Positions 44,806-56,307 are shown, counted from the first letter of the stretch. The stretch is DNA of 64,000 nucleotides from Malania oleifera (GCF_029873635.1 NC_080420.1:122830719-122894718), one strand, 5' to 3'. Notes: a model not told the origin generated them from the sequence alone. Translations and numbers: made by a program.

Positions 44806-46568
44806 CACCCTCAAACTAACGTTTTGTTAGTCTCTAGAAAATAATGTAAATAAAATCCAGGGCGATACCCAAAGATACAAATTCTAACAAACATTAAATG
44901 AATGCACATGCGACACAAACATACCATTTCACATACAGGAATTTAACCAGATTACACACAAGCTCATTCATACACAATTCACACAACTCCAAACCAAATC
45001 ATTCATGCATGTTTCATCATTATATAACCATTAAGAACATTATGCTCACATAAAGTTAACCAACAATTATGATTCAAAGTTAATGTAACCACATAAATTC
45101 GAGTATAAAAAGGTGAAATCTTAAGGCACGTGTAATGTGTATGACTCGTTATACTTAAGATATCCATGGACACCTACAAAATGGTCGTTTTGATTCGGTC
45201 TCACTGGTATACCCTAAAAAACACTTAAAAATGTTGGGTTCACTCGTCATATGTGAGGAGGAGTGTCATGATCAAACATCCCATATATTACAAGGAACAA
45301 CGCTAAATGCATAGTGGACTAGTCTGAAAAGGATCCAACCTCTCTGTGAGGTGTCGGGTCCTTCACCTTATCATCTTCTCACCTACTCGCTATATTCAAC
45401 CAAGGCCACCCTAGATAAACTTATTCACGAACCAAGCATGAATACATTTGAGGCATTAGGCAATTGAAGAATCTTCATATATGGAGAACATGTGTTATGT
45501 CTCTGACTTTTGTGGTAGTTGTGTGGAGCAGGTATTAATCTTTCACTTCATTTATGTGCATTTCTATTTCTTTTTTTTTTTTCTTTCTTCTGCTCATTTT
45601 TCAATTTCTTCCTTTTCATGGTCAATTAGGACAATCATTACACTTCTTTTGTTGTCTTCATATCACCTATGGAAATTAAGCTTGAACGGAAGTCCATGAA
45701 CTAAGTCTATTTTTAGGGGTGGCTCAGCCTTCACATCTTGAGTAGGCTACAAGACCTAGGTTTCTATCTCCCTACTAGATGTCACCTCTAGGCTAGCAAG
45801 TCAAAAACCGAGACTAGTGTACAAAGAGTATCTATAAAAAAAAAAAGGGAAAAAGTTGAGTTTCATGAACTCTAAGCTGACGTCAAAAACTCAAAAGAAT
45901 GATAAATGGTTCAACAGTACCTCGCAAGGTGTCAAAGTCGCCACAGACGCTCTCTCAAAGCTCACAAGGAACCCTAAGTGCTACAAGTCACGTGAATGTG
46001 TATTTTTAGCTTCACGAGATACCACGTAAATACAAGAGTTTATATAGTTAGATTAACACGAATGAGCTACTGGTCAACCTACATAGAGTTACAATTCCTA
46101 TATTAGCCATATAAAGAGAAACTACACATAAATAACCTACTATATAACTTAAGTGTGTAACTCCTTGATTATATACAAGTATGTAAAGGGTATAAATCAG
46201 TATTAATCATGGCCTAATCATCCATATTCAATTTTTTTTTCAATGCATTTTCTCATCCCCCCCAACTAAAGTGGAACATTGTACTCAATGTGAAAGCATA
46301 GGGGAAATAAAAAAGATGTGTATGAGGGAAGTATAGCGTACCTAGGTGGAGAAGTAAGGGAAAAGAAAAACTGAAACTAAGGAAAAATGTACTTGAAACT
46401 TAACTAAAAATAAAACAAGGTAAAACAAAATGAAAAGAAATGAAAGAAAAACATCACAGTCTGTCTGGCAAAGGTTCTGGAGGAATTTCATCAGGTGGGT
46501 GCAGTTTTATAAATTGAACCAATGAGTCTCAAAATTTGAGTCACCACAATGAATCAGTCTTGTTACCT
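44806..46568 (-). other. Right-hand internal piece of Athila-like element
   Basis: It contains, on the minus strand, the gag end (about 46568-46472), the 3' region that duplicates 40930-41430, and about 1.15 kb more leading to the purine tract. That 1.15 kb has no counterpart in the left piece. A T-rich plus-strand frame at 45481-45699 is not convincing as a gene. Confidence 0.7.
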
Positions 46569-47415
46569 GTACTATAGAGCGGTTCACCAAAATGAAGCGT
46601 CCAACTTTTTCAGGGAGTACAGATCTGATTGCGGTAAAGAACTGGGTGCAGGAAATAAAAAAGATACAGACTATACTGCGCTGCACTGATGAGCAAAGAG
46701 TATTATATGGCACCTATAGACTGATAGGGGAGGTTGAACGTTGGTGGTATGCTATGAGACTTATAAAGGAGTAGAGACCGGTACCTATAGCCATGACCTG
46801 GAGCTAGTTTAAGGAGTTGTTCTTCGATCGATATTTTCCTGCCACCATTAAATAAGCAAAATTGGAGGAATTCTTGAACCTGACCCAGGGGCATCAGACA
46901 GTCCAACAGTACGTAGTAAAATTTATTGGATTGTCCCGCTTTGCCCCATACATCGTTCCTTACGAGGCAAAAAAGGCAAGAAAATTTGAGAGAGGTTTGA
47001 GGCTAGAAATTTATTAACAGGTGGCAGTGTTGAAGGTACAGGATTTCACAGAACTCGTAGATAGGATCACCATGGCAAAAACGAGCAAGCAGAGGGGTGC
47101 TGAGGTGCAAGGCCAGAGGAAAAGACTCACACCACTTGGATCTCAGGGGCATTCTAGCCAAGGCCCATGGAGGAGAGGTGGATATAGTGGAGGAAAAAAG
47201 GCAAGATACGGGGAACTGCGAGATGTAGGGCGAGCAGACTTATCCCAGTTGTCCTAGTTGTGATAAGAGACACATTGTAAAGTGCTGAGCGGGGAGAAAT
47301 TTCTACTACTGGTGTGGTGGACTGGGTCATTTCGCACGAGACTATCATGCACAGCGGAGTAATGCTCCCGCTCCTAGACCATTTTGAGGAAATATCCAGG
47401 CATCCCGAGGAGGCC
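46568..47415 (+). pseudogene. Gypsy-2 gag, 5'-truncated and decayed
   Basis: The first recognisable residues are MKRPTFSGSTDLIAVKNWVQ, matching MKAPSFAGRDDQVVAENWVQ of Gypsy-3. RCTDEQRVLYGTYRL and VERWW follow. The zinc knuckle near 47300 reads YYWCGGLGHFARDY, so the first and last cysteines of CCHC are lost. Several stops interrupt the frame. Confidence 0.8.
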
Positions 47416-49919
47416 AGTAGAGGAACATAGCTTCAACGAGGGTTTATGCGCTGACACCAAGAGATGCTGAGGTAATTGACGTGTGGTGACAGGTACATTT
47501 AATATGCTTTCAAGTAAATCTATTGCTCTGTTTGATTTAGGGGCCACACACTCATTTGTGTTTATGAGGTACGTTAAATTATGTGGGGTAGAAACTCAGC
47601 TATTAGACACCGAGTTATCAGTAGCTACACCAACAGGATCAATAGTAAGGTGTCAAAGGGTGCTCAGAGGCTATCCAGTTGATATTCAGGGAAGAGTATT
47701 ACCAGCTAATTTAGTAGTGTTAGATATGCATGGGTTTGACATGATTTTTGGAATGGACTGGTTAGCTGCTAATTATGCTAGCATCAACTGTCATCTGAAA
47801 GAGGTAATATTCAGACCTTCTGGAGAGCAGGAGTTCAGATTTGTGGGGTCGCGCGTGCGCTCCTCACCATGGTTAGTGTCAGCCATTTAAGCGAAGATGC
47901 TACTCCTAGATGGATGTCAGGGATATATAGCTTGTGTAAAGGAAGTAACAGAGAAAGAATTAAAGACTGCCGATATTCTAGTAGTGAATGAATTTTCAAA
48001 TGTTTTTCCAGAGGTGCTACCTGGATTACCTCCTGACCGTGAGATTGATTTTTCCATTGATTTAGTTCCAGGGATGGCATCGATTTCTAAAGCTCCCTAA
48101 AGAATGGCTCTAGCAGAGTTAAGAGAATTAAAAGATCAGTTGCAAGACTTGTTAGATAAAGGATTAATCAGACCCAGTGTATTACCCTAGAGAGCGTCAA
48201 TTCTGTTCGTAAAGAAGAAAGACGGGATGATAAGTATGTGTATAGACTACAAAGAAATAAATAAAGTAATAGTTAAAAATAAGTATCCTCTTCCCCATAT
48301 AGATGACTTGTTCGATCAGCTCTAGGGTACACGAGTCTACTCAAAGTTTGATCTACACTCTGGGTACCATCAAGTGAAGGTCAAGGCAGAGGATATCTCC
48401 AAGACAGCATTCCAAACCCAGTATGGCCACTATGAGTTTTTGGTCATGCCATTCGGACTGACAAATGCTTCTACAATATTCATGGATATGATAAATAGAG
48501 TTTTTCATCAATACTTGGATCAGTTCATAGTGGTTTTCATTGATGATATATTGGTCTATTCGAGGAGTTTCGAGGAGCATGAGACACACTTGAGGCTGGT
48601 ACTTCAGATGCTCAGAGAAAAGTGACTGTATGCCAAATTCAAGAAGTGTGAATTCTGGTTAGAGAAAGTTGCATTCCTTGGGCATGTGATATTTGAGGAT
48701 GGAATTTTGTAGATCCCAACAAGATAGATGCAGTAGTGAATTGGGTGAGACCAAAGAATGTTTAGGAGATCAGAAGTTTCATGGGACTGGCGAGATATTA
48801 TAGTCGGTTCGTAAAGGGATTTTCTTGACTATCAGGGCCTGATATGCCTAATCAGGAAGAATACTAAGTTTGAATAGAATAATGAATGTGAGCAGAGCTT
48901 TCAGGAGTTGAAACAGCGATTAGTCACCGCACAAGTTTTGACCATTCCATCAGGGGATGGAGATTCCATGATCTACAATGACACATCCCTGAAAGGACTT
49001 GGGTGTGTATTGATGCAGTAAGGAAAAGAGGTGGCATACGCTTCTCGGCAACTCAAGGAATATGAAAATAATTATCCGACGCATGATTTATAGTTGGGCA
49101 TAGTGGTGTACGCTTTAAAGATCTGGAGACATTATTTGTATAGTGGGAAAATGTAAAATCTTCACTCATAAGAGTTTGAAGTATTTCTTCACACAGATGG
49201 AATTGAATATGAGACATAGAAGGTGGCTTGAGCTGATTAAAGACTATGATTGCACCATCAGTTACCACCCATGAAAAGAAAATGTGGTAACTGATGCATT
49301 GAGTCGTAAATTAGGGAGCTCATCTGTATCAGTAATAATAACTGCACATCATATAAGAATGGATTTGGAAAGACTCGGGGTGGAGCTTGTAGAGGTTAAT
49401 CATCAGGCATTTATCGCTAATTTGGTTGTACAACCCACATTACAGGAAAGAATTAAAGCTGCTTAGGTAAAATATATGAAGTTGATGAAGATTATGGATA
49501 AGGTGCATAGTGGTCGGGAGGCGGAGTTCAGTATTTTAGATAACGAAGCTCTGAGGTTCCGTACCAGAATTTGTGTGCCAACTGATGCTGAAATTAAGAA
49601 AGTTATCCTAGAAGAAGCGCATGGATCCCTATATATTGTACACTTTGGTAGCACTAAAATGTACAGGGATATTTTGGAATCTTGTTGGTGGAGCAATATG
49701 AAAAAAGAGATTACTGAATTTGTGAATAAGTGCTTGATGTGCCAGTAGGTGAAAGCTAAGCATAAGAGATCAGCGGGATCATTGTTGCCCCTTCATATTC
49801 CCAAATGGAAGTGGGAGCATATTACGATGGATTTTTTCATAGGGTTACCGTCAGCACTACATGGACAGGACGCCATTTGGATAGTTATAGATCAACTGAC
49901 GAAGACTGCCCACTTCGTG
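47416..49919 (+). pseudogene. Gypsy-2 pol, protease to first part of integrase
   Basis: The protease box reads LFDLGATHSFV (serine of D-S-G replaced by leucine), followed by [20 protein letters not shown]. The reverse transcriptase keeps its catalytic box in [11 protein letters not shown] (48532-48564) and the upstream [12 protein letters not shown]. RNase H at 48955-49300 is heavily damaged. Integrase begins at 49476 with the zinc-binding region ([25 protein letters not shown]) and the first catalytic aspartate in ITMDFFIGLPSALHGQDAIW. Solo LTR F cuts it after TAHF. Stops occur throughout, many as TAG in place of CAG. Confidence 0.88.
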
Positions 49920-49939
49920 TGTAGAGACCCAAACTTGTA

Positions 49940-50168
49940 TAAGTTGGATTCATCGATGAAGGGTCACATTCGTCGATGAAGTCCTTCAGAGCCTCGTCAA
50001 CAAAATTCAGAGCCTCGTCGACAAGCAAATACTGAGCGGATCAGAGAAATATCAGGAACTTGAACTCGGCGACGAAGGGATGGCCTCGTCGATGAGCTGT
50101 GTGGTGGATTCGTAGACGAAGATGCTGCCTCGTCGACGAATTGGACTTGGTCAAAGGCCCTATAAATA
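49940..50168 (+). promoter_or_regulatory. LTR F promoter: TCGTCGACGA-type array and TATA box
   Basis: Seven or more variants, for example GGATTCATCGATGAAGGG, GCCTCGTCGACAAGC, CTCGTCGATGAG and GCCTCGTCGACGAATTGG, precede TATAAATA at 50161-50168. The layout matches the other LTR promoters here. Confidence 0.55.
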
Positions 50169-50209
50169 TCTAATTTGAGTGTCTTAAGAGCTAAGTTTCT
50201 CCCAAAAGC

Positions 50210-50268
50210 TCTCTCTCTCTCTCTCTCTAACTTGCGAATCTCTCTCTTTCTCTCTCTCTCTCTCTACG
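50210..50268. repeat. CT-rich microsatellite leader of LTR F
   Basis: Two CT runs about 50 bp downstream of the TATA box form a pyrimidine-rich stretch in the expected transcribed leader. Confidence 0.7.
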
Positions 50269-50839
50269 ATTCTTCGCCGTTCATCGTCTGTTTTCAAAAA
50301 CGGAGGATACTGCGTGGATTAGAAGAGGAAACTCTACAATTTTAGTGGATCGAATCGTCGTTTTGGTGATTTTTGGGTCTTACCCAAAAATCGAGGTAGG
50401 GATCTGATCTTAGTTTTGATTGGATATTTGGATAGTAGTAGAAAATATTGTAAGGTTATGTTCTGTGGTTTTAGGTTTTCAAGATTCCGAGTTGTCGTTT
50501 TGGATAGTTTCTGAACGTAGTTTTGTTTCGAGCTTAAGGTAAGGGGAATTTGATTACAACAACATTTTTGGAAAAACCAAATCGCTAAAAAGCTAGTTTA
50601 TGTTATTATGTATGATTTAACTACTTATTTGCCAAATTCTACCGAGTAGAAATGCCGATTTTATGAGTTTATGATTTTTGGTAAAAATGAGGATTTTGGC
50701 ATATGTTCTCCAAACTTTACAAAAATCATTTATTTGTATTTATACTATAGTAGGAGATACTCGAATCCTTTACTTATTCATTTAAATGATGTTTACTGAA
50801 TTTCTATCATTTAGCGGGGTTTGGGATTAAACTTGTGTG

Positions 50840-51000
50840 ATATATGTTGAAATGGAAATGTATGAATTTTCTATACTATTGATATAGATTATAGGAACGG
50901 AGTTCCAATTTGTTATACTGAATATGTTGAAATAGAAATGTATAAATTTTCTATACTATTGATATAGATATGGGAACGAAGTTCCAATTTGTTATACTGA
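50840..51000 (+). repeat. Short tandem duplication in LTR F
   Basis: The segment GTTGAAATGGAAATGTATGA ... TTCTATACTATTGATATAGA ... GGAACGGAGTTCCAATTTGT occurs twice with a period of about 80 bp (first from about 50847, second from about 50927). Confidence 0.8.
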
Positions 51001-52035
51001 GAATGTGAAAAACGGAGGCCGGTGATACACCGAGCTGAATTAGTAAACAAAAAGGGGTAAACTGAATGGAAAGGCGTTGGTTTAAACCCACTGTGATTAT
51101 TTGAATTTATGAAAAATACTGGAATTGCACAGGTTACTGTTTTGCTGTAAATTGTATATATGATACTGGAAACACAGCTTGTCACCAAAAGAGGTTGAAA
51201 GAAACTTCAGTAAAAGGGGTTGAAAAATACTCCAGTTCGAGGGTTGAAATAAAATCCTAGGGCTAGGTACCGATGCTGGCAGTGCAACCAAAATCAGTAT
51301 GGGTATATTAGATGGTCGACTTGCGAGGAGTTAGTAAGCTGCTGGTAAAAATAAACCAGGGGGCGGTCGGATCATAAAAGATGCTCGACTTTGTCTGCAC
51401 GAACAAGACACTGTTAGAGGCAATCAATGCACAACCCATGCCATGGGGTAAATAGGAAAATTGTCATACCAAGCTGGAGGTGTTCTAATAATCATATGCA
51501 TAATTTAATACTTGATGTGCAGATAAATGTTATATGGTATAATATTATAAACAAATGTTTCAAATGTATGAGTTTGTACGAAAATGTGCATATATGCAGT
51601 CACACACTGTTGTAATTTTTTCTTCCTTACTGAGAGGCGTCTCACCCTATTATACAACCTTTGTTTTCAGGTCCATCAGTACGTTGGTCCTAGTAGTTAA
51701 AGGGACTGGGGAGATTAATTTTGGTTAGCTTACATAAGCATTTGAATCTTGTATTAAACTTCGATGAAGTTCCTTTTTGGAGGGTTGTAATAGCAGGATT
51801 TATGTTATGTCTGAATTTATGTAAATGGTGTGGATGTATTAGTAAACTCTGGTATAAAACTGATAGAAATCCCAATTGATGTTTATGTTTTTTCGCGAAA
51901 TTTACATCGTAATCATGTATGATTTATACCCATATGTCCCTGATTAGGGCGGGTTGTTTACGTATCTTGAACAGGCACAGGTATTTGGTATGAGTAAGTG
52001 ACACCTGGGTCCGTATAAAGGGCTGGGTCGTTACA

Positions 52036-52624
52036 TCCTACTTATCAGGGTTAACTACTCCATGAGCAGACTGGCAAAGTTGTACATTTAGGAGATAGTT
52101 AGACTGCATGGTGTGATAGTGTCCATAGTATCGAACTGAGACCCAAGGTTCACATCTCATTTCTCGAAGAATTTGTAAGGAGCCATGGGTTCTTAGTTAT
52201 CATTCAACACAACATTTCATCCTCAGACAGAGAGGACGATACAGATACTAAAGGATATGATACGAGCATGCGTGCTGGACTTTGGGGGTAGTTGGATCCA
52301 GTTCATACAACTGGTCGAGTTTGCTTATAATAACAGTTATTAAGCCAACATTGGGATGACACCATATGAGACATTATATGGCAAGAGATGCTAATCCCCA
52401 TTGTACTGGGAAGAGATTGGGGAAAGACAGATTTTGGGGCCAGAGCTGATACAACAAGCTTATGATAAAGTCAGACTCATTAGAGACAGGATCAAAACAA
52501 CACAGAATCAGCAGAAAAGCTATGCAGACACTCGCTGACAAGAGTTAGAGTTTGACGTAGGGGATCATGTATTTCTGAAGATTGCACCGATGAAAGGGAT
52601 TATGAGATTTGGGAAGAAGGGTAA
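52036..52624 (+). pseudogene. Gypsy-2 integrase, second part
   Basis: The core resumes after solo LTR F with LTTP-like sequence and the region matching SDRDPRF of Gypsy-3, then FAYNNSY and APYETLYGKRC-like motifs separated by stops. It reaches [17 protein letters not shown], where solo LTR G interrupts the frame at GGTAA. Confidence 0.8.
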
Positions 52625-54588
52625 TGTAATGACCCAGAGAAATTGTGGTATTTTAAATAATGATAAAGAGGGGGAAAATAGAAGTTGGAAGGGAAAAGAA
52701 AGGGGCAGCAAGCCTCGTCGATGAGGACGTGTCTTGGCGACGAGAAAATATCGAGAGAGGGTTTTAGGTGATTCTGAATTTCATCGACGAGGAAAGAGTT
52801 CGTCAACCAGTCTTCTTATTGGCCTCGTCGACGAGATGACATGCCTCGTCGACGAATCCCAGTGTATAAATAGAGCCAACCTTCATTTTTTGGCCATTTT
52901 CGGGGTAAATACCCTCCTCTCTCCTCTACGCCCCTCCTCCCTTCTCTCTAAGATCTCGAGCCGATCTTATGCCGGATCGACAATCCGGAGCCACCACGAC
53001 ACTACTAGGAAAGTTCTCTGCATATCTGCTGAAGTGGATCATTGGTGAGTCGAATTCGAAATTCATCCCAGATCCAGGGTAAGGCTTTCTACTCAATATT
53101 TGACTTATTGATAGTTGTAGAAAGTGTAGTGCATGTAGAAATACTGAAGTTTAGTTTTGGGGAATGTCGCTTTCAGGGTATTGAACGGGGAACCCTATGG
53201 GTGCAAGACTGTCTTTCTTAGGGGCTTTTCAAGACTCAGGTAAGGGGATAAACTGAGTTAGATGTTTTTATGAAAATTGTAAGTATGATTTTATAGCATT
53301 TGATTTCAGAGAAGTATATATATATTTATGCATTATGTTGGAAAATACCGTTAAAAATGATGATATGTTTAAATATACAAAATACCCATTTTGTGTGGCA
53401 TGAGTAGAATTTGTTATGAATAACTATTTTTTTTTTTTTTGGAATATGATAATGATATAGATATGATATTTCAGCGTACGGGCTATGCTATGGAGATATT
53501 TTGCCGGTGTACGGACTATGCTATATGTATGATTTACCGACGTACGGGCCGAGCTATGGTAAAATGTGAAATATCGGTGTACAGGCTGATGATTTTCATG
53601 ACATACGTAAATATGCAAAATGATACGATGATATTGATTTGGTAATTAATGGTATGAAATATCCATGTATAACATTTTCATTATATGATATATGTTATCA
53701 GAACCTGGTGGGCTTGGTCTAAGCTAACACTTATACCATACCGATGCTATGTGTTCATGATTCATCATGATATTTGTGTTAACGCTACTGTACGGAGTGG
53801 CGTGAGGTTGGATGGTCAATGTGGTTTTAAGAAGTGTGAGCACCCTTGGTGTATGGACCAGTCTGACAACCCATCGGACTTACAGACTGTACTTTTGACT
53901 TAGCAGTGGTCGGCCAACCATTGTCAGGTCTCACCTACAGGCCGCACAACCCAGTCATGTGGGGTTAATACATGACAACAACCAGCTAACCTACCAGGGT
54001 TGTTTTTATTATTATTATTATTAAACGAGATGAATTATGTTTATGAAAAATGCAGTATGTTCTGTCATACTATGATGATATATATTTTTCCTAGACATGA
54101 TATAACAGTTTACTAAATATGTTTATTTATGGTTTACGTATAACACGAAATACTCATGTTGTTACACACTAGTATTAGCTTATTTATCTTACTGAGAGGT
54201 GTCTCACCCCAAAATTTCATAAACATTTCAGGAGCCCCTAATAGAAGAGCAGATAAAGCTCCACTGATATAGTACTGTTGATCTACCCCCTCTCTGAAGG
54301 GTAAATTTTGGTAGGGACGGTTGGGTTTTTGTGGGAGATGTCCCTAGGTCTTTTCTTTTTGGGATGTATATACCTAAATATAATGGATGTAGAACTCCGG
54401 TATTGAGATGGATGGTTTTGTGTTTATGGTATTAATGTTTTATGTTTTCTGCTGCTTAGGCTTCCGTATGTATTTCTGTTATATCCCTGGCACCCATGAG
54501 TTCAGGTTGATCATGATCTTTTGGATTTATTATACTGATTTGTATCACTCAAGAGAAAAAAAATGTGGGAATTAAGCAGGACGTTATA
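52625..54588 (+). mobile_element. Solo LTR G, between Gypsy-2 integrase and tail
   Basis: It starts TGTAATGACCC and ends AGGACGTTATA (final CA mutated to TA), 1,964 bp, with exact duplications GGTAA at 52620-52624 and 54589-54593. TATAAATA lies at 52865. TCGTCGACGA-type motifs occupy 52710-52855. A GTACGGGC minisatellite lies at about 53470-53595 and TTACTGAGAGGTGTCTCACC near 54188. Confidence 0.92.
53470..53595 (+). repeat. LTR minisatellite, CGTACGGGC type
   Basis: Four degenerate units with cores CAGCGTACGGGCTATGC, CCGGTGTACGGACTATGC, CCGACGTACGGGCCGAGC and TCGGTGTACAGGCTG, spaced about 35-45 bp. The core resembles, in the opposite orientation, the array of solo LTR D. Confidence 0.75.
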
Positions 54589-54921
54589 GGTAAACTGAGA
54601 CGTAGGTTCATTGGACCATTTGAGAATCTTGAGAAAGTAGGTCCAGTGGCCTACAGGTTGGCATTACCACCAGTGCTGTCCAGAATTCAAGACATATTTC
54701 ACGTTTCCATGTTGAGGAAATACGTTCCAAATCCCTCTTATGTGATTAGTCATAAGGTATTGGAGCATAGGGATACTCTGACATATGAAGAAGTGCTAGT
54801 GTAGATTTTGGATCGGAAATAGCAGGAATTAAGCACGAAAAAGATTCCACTAGTAAAAGTTCTATGGCGCAATTATGCAGTTAAAGAAGTTTTATGGGAA
54901 TTAGAGGAACATATGCGCTAG
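54589..54921 (+). pseudogene. Gypsy-2 C-terminal tail with chromodomain-like motif
   Basis: The frame resumes with RRRFIGPFENLEKVGPVAYR and [20 protein letters not shown]. It runs, past two TAG codons, to IPLVKVLWRNYAVKEVLWEL and EEHMR before TAG (54919-54921). The VKVLWRN...WELE pattern is the chromodomain of chromoviruses, which in this family helps target integration to heterochromatin. The stop-containing frame cannot give a full protein. Confidence 0.85.
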
Positions 54922-55221
54922 AAATATCCACATTTATTCAGTGGAGCTAAAAAATGAGTTTAGTAAGTAAAAGTAAATAATAACGTATGTATTTTGATTT
55001 GTATAGTGTAGTGTAGGATAGATAGTGTTTTGATTTTAGGATATGAATGGTTTTGGGAGAATTTTCTTTGAATGATTGTAATCTCCCAGGACCATAAATG
55101 TAACCACAATATTCCTCCTCCATAAGTGAGGGCAATTAATAAAATTGTGATGTTTTTCCTTAAGAATGGAAAGGTGATAAATAGTCAATTTCGAGGATGA
55201 AATTTTATAAGGAGGGGAGAA
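54922..55221 (+). other. Gypsy-2 3' untranslated region and polypurine tract
   Basis: Non-coding sequence ends in AATTTCGAGGATGAAATTTT and the purine tract AAGGAGGGGAGAA (about 55209-55221), directly before the LTR. It matches Gypsy-1 24742-25047. Confidence 0.85.
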
Positions 55222-55502
55222 TGTAGAGACCCAAAAATAGAAATAATAAAAAAAACAAATGGAAAAGAGGAAAATGGTTTGGTATGGACCAAACCGGCGA
55301 TGGTTTTCTGGAGTGCCCAAAAAATCGTTGACGATTTTGTATTTATCGTGGTCTGGTTACAAGTGAAACGGTAAAAAGGGGCGAGTTAAAACCCAAACCG
55401 TTGACCATTTTGTGAGAGGTGTAGAAAATCATCGATGATTTTCTCGGCAGTGCTGAAATTAAAGAGGTCCCACAAGCCATTTTGTTAAATCAAAACAAAT
55501 CA

Positions 55503-55506
55503 CACA

Positions 55507-55558
<52 letters not shown>
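55503..55558. repeat. (CA)n(CT)n microsatellite in Gypsy-2 3' LTR
   Basis: A short ACAC run passes into about 26 CT units, in the position of the LTR leader. Confidence 0.95.
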
Positions 55559-55559
<1 letters not shown>

Positions 55560-56237
55560 AACCCTACGGCCCTAACCCCTTCTCTCTTCATTTTCGCTCC
55601 TATTATAGCCCGTTTTGACGATCCGAAGCCGTCATGATGATCTAGGGGTGATTCTCTGCAATTTAACCAGAGCGGATCATTGAGTTGGAGTTTTGGGGCA
55701 CTACTCCAAAACCAAGGTAAGTATGGTATTTAGGGTTTAATTGTTAATTTGGAGTATTTGAGACTTAGGAAATGCTAAATGAGAAATATTCTGGGGGTTG
55801 GTTAAGTTGATTAATTTGGGAAAAATGTAATTTCAGGATTTTGAGCTTCGAATGCTGTAGGGCGTGGATTTAGGGTTGTCAGCAGGCTTCTTAGTAAGTC
55901 AAGTAAGAGGATAGATTAAGTCAAGTATTATTGAATATACAGTATTTGATTCATAAATTTGTATATGATTTAGTATAATTTGGGAATACTGATGTTAAAC
56001 CGAGGGAACCTTGAAAACAGATTTAACATTATTTTGTCAGTGAAATATGTTTTCTCATGCTAGATAATTTATTACAGAGTAGTACTCACTTGTGTGTGGC
56101 ATGAGTATAATTTTACTATAAATAATGGTATGTCCGAATAATTTTTGTATTCACAGTACAAGCATGATTTGACAATAGTTTTTGAGAAAAACTATAAACA
56201 GTACAGAAGTTATATTTTCAGTATATTATGATTATTC

Positions 56238-56307
56238 TGCCGACCCAGATGACGTGATTATTCAACCGGCCTAGATGATGTGATTATTCAGTCGATCCAT
56301 ATGCCGT
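56238..56307 (+). repeat. LTR minisatellite, GATGACGTGATTATTCA type
   Basis: Three units of about 27 bp (CCGACCCAGATGACGTG, CCGGCCTAGATGATGTG, TCGATCCATATGCCGTG, each linked by ATTATTCA) are followed by a TA run at 56318-56346. Confidence 0.75.

Larger units (their letters stand above)
40930..46568 (-). mobile_element. Athila-like gag element in internal-LTR-internal order
   Basis: Read on the minus strand the order is: 3' internal part with gag end (46568-44806), one LTR (44805-43249), primer site, gag (43141-41432), 3' internal part again (to 40930). The outer 620 bp are direct repeats (40930-41550 and 45957-46568). No pol domain is recognisable, so the family looks non-autonomous. There is no LTR at either outer edge and no target duplication, and the two flanks belong to different sequences. 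Confidence 0.75.
49920..52035 (+). mobile_element. Solo LTR F, inside Gypsy-2 integrase
   Basis: It starts TGTAGAGACCC and ends GGTCGTTACA, 2,116 bp, with TATAAATA at 50161. The flanks TCGTG and TCCTA agree at only three of five bases, so the target duplication is poor. The integrase frame clearly resumes on the other side, so an insertion is certain. It carries TTACTGAGAGGCGTCTCACC near 51627 and a repeated stretch around 50850-51000 (GAAATGTAT with TTTCTATACTATTGATATAG, twice). Confidence 0.85.

Noticed and set aside
45481-45699. 72-codon frame in the Athila-like 3' internal region
   Set aside because: T-rich hydrophobic translation (FYFFFFFL) without homology to envelope or polymerase; too weak.
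40930-46568. Reading the 620 bp repeats at 40930 and 45957 as the LTRs of one element
   Set aside because: They lack TG...CA ends and contain the gag C-terminus; the true LTR is 43249-44805, defined by the primer site, purine tract and match to solo LTR B.
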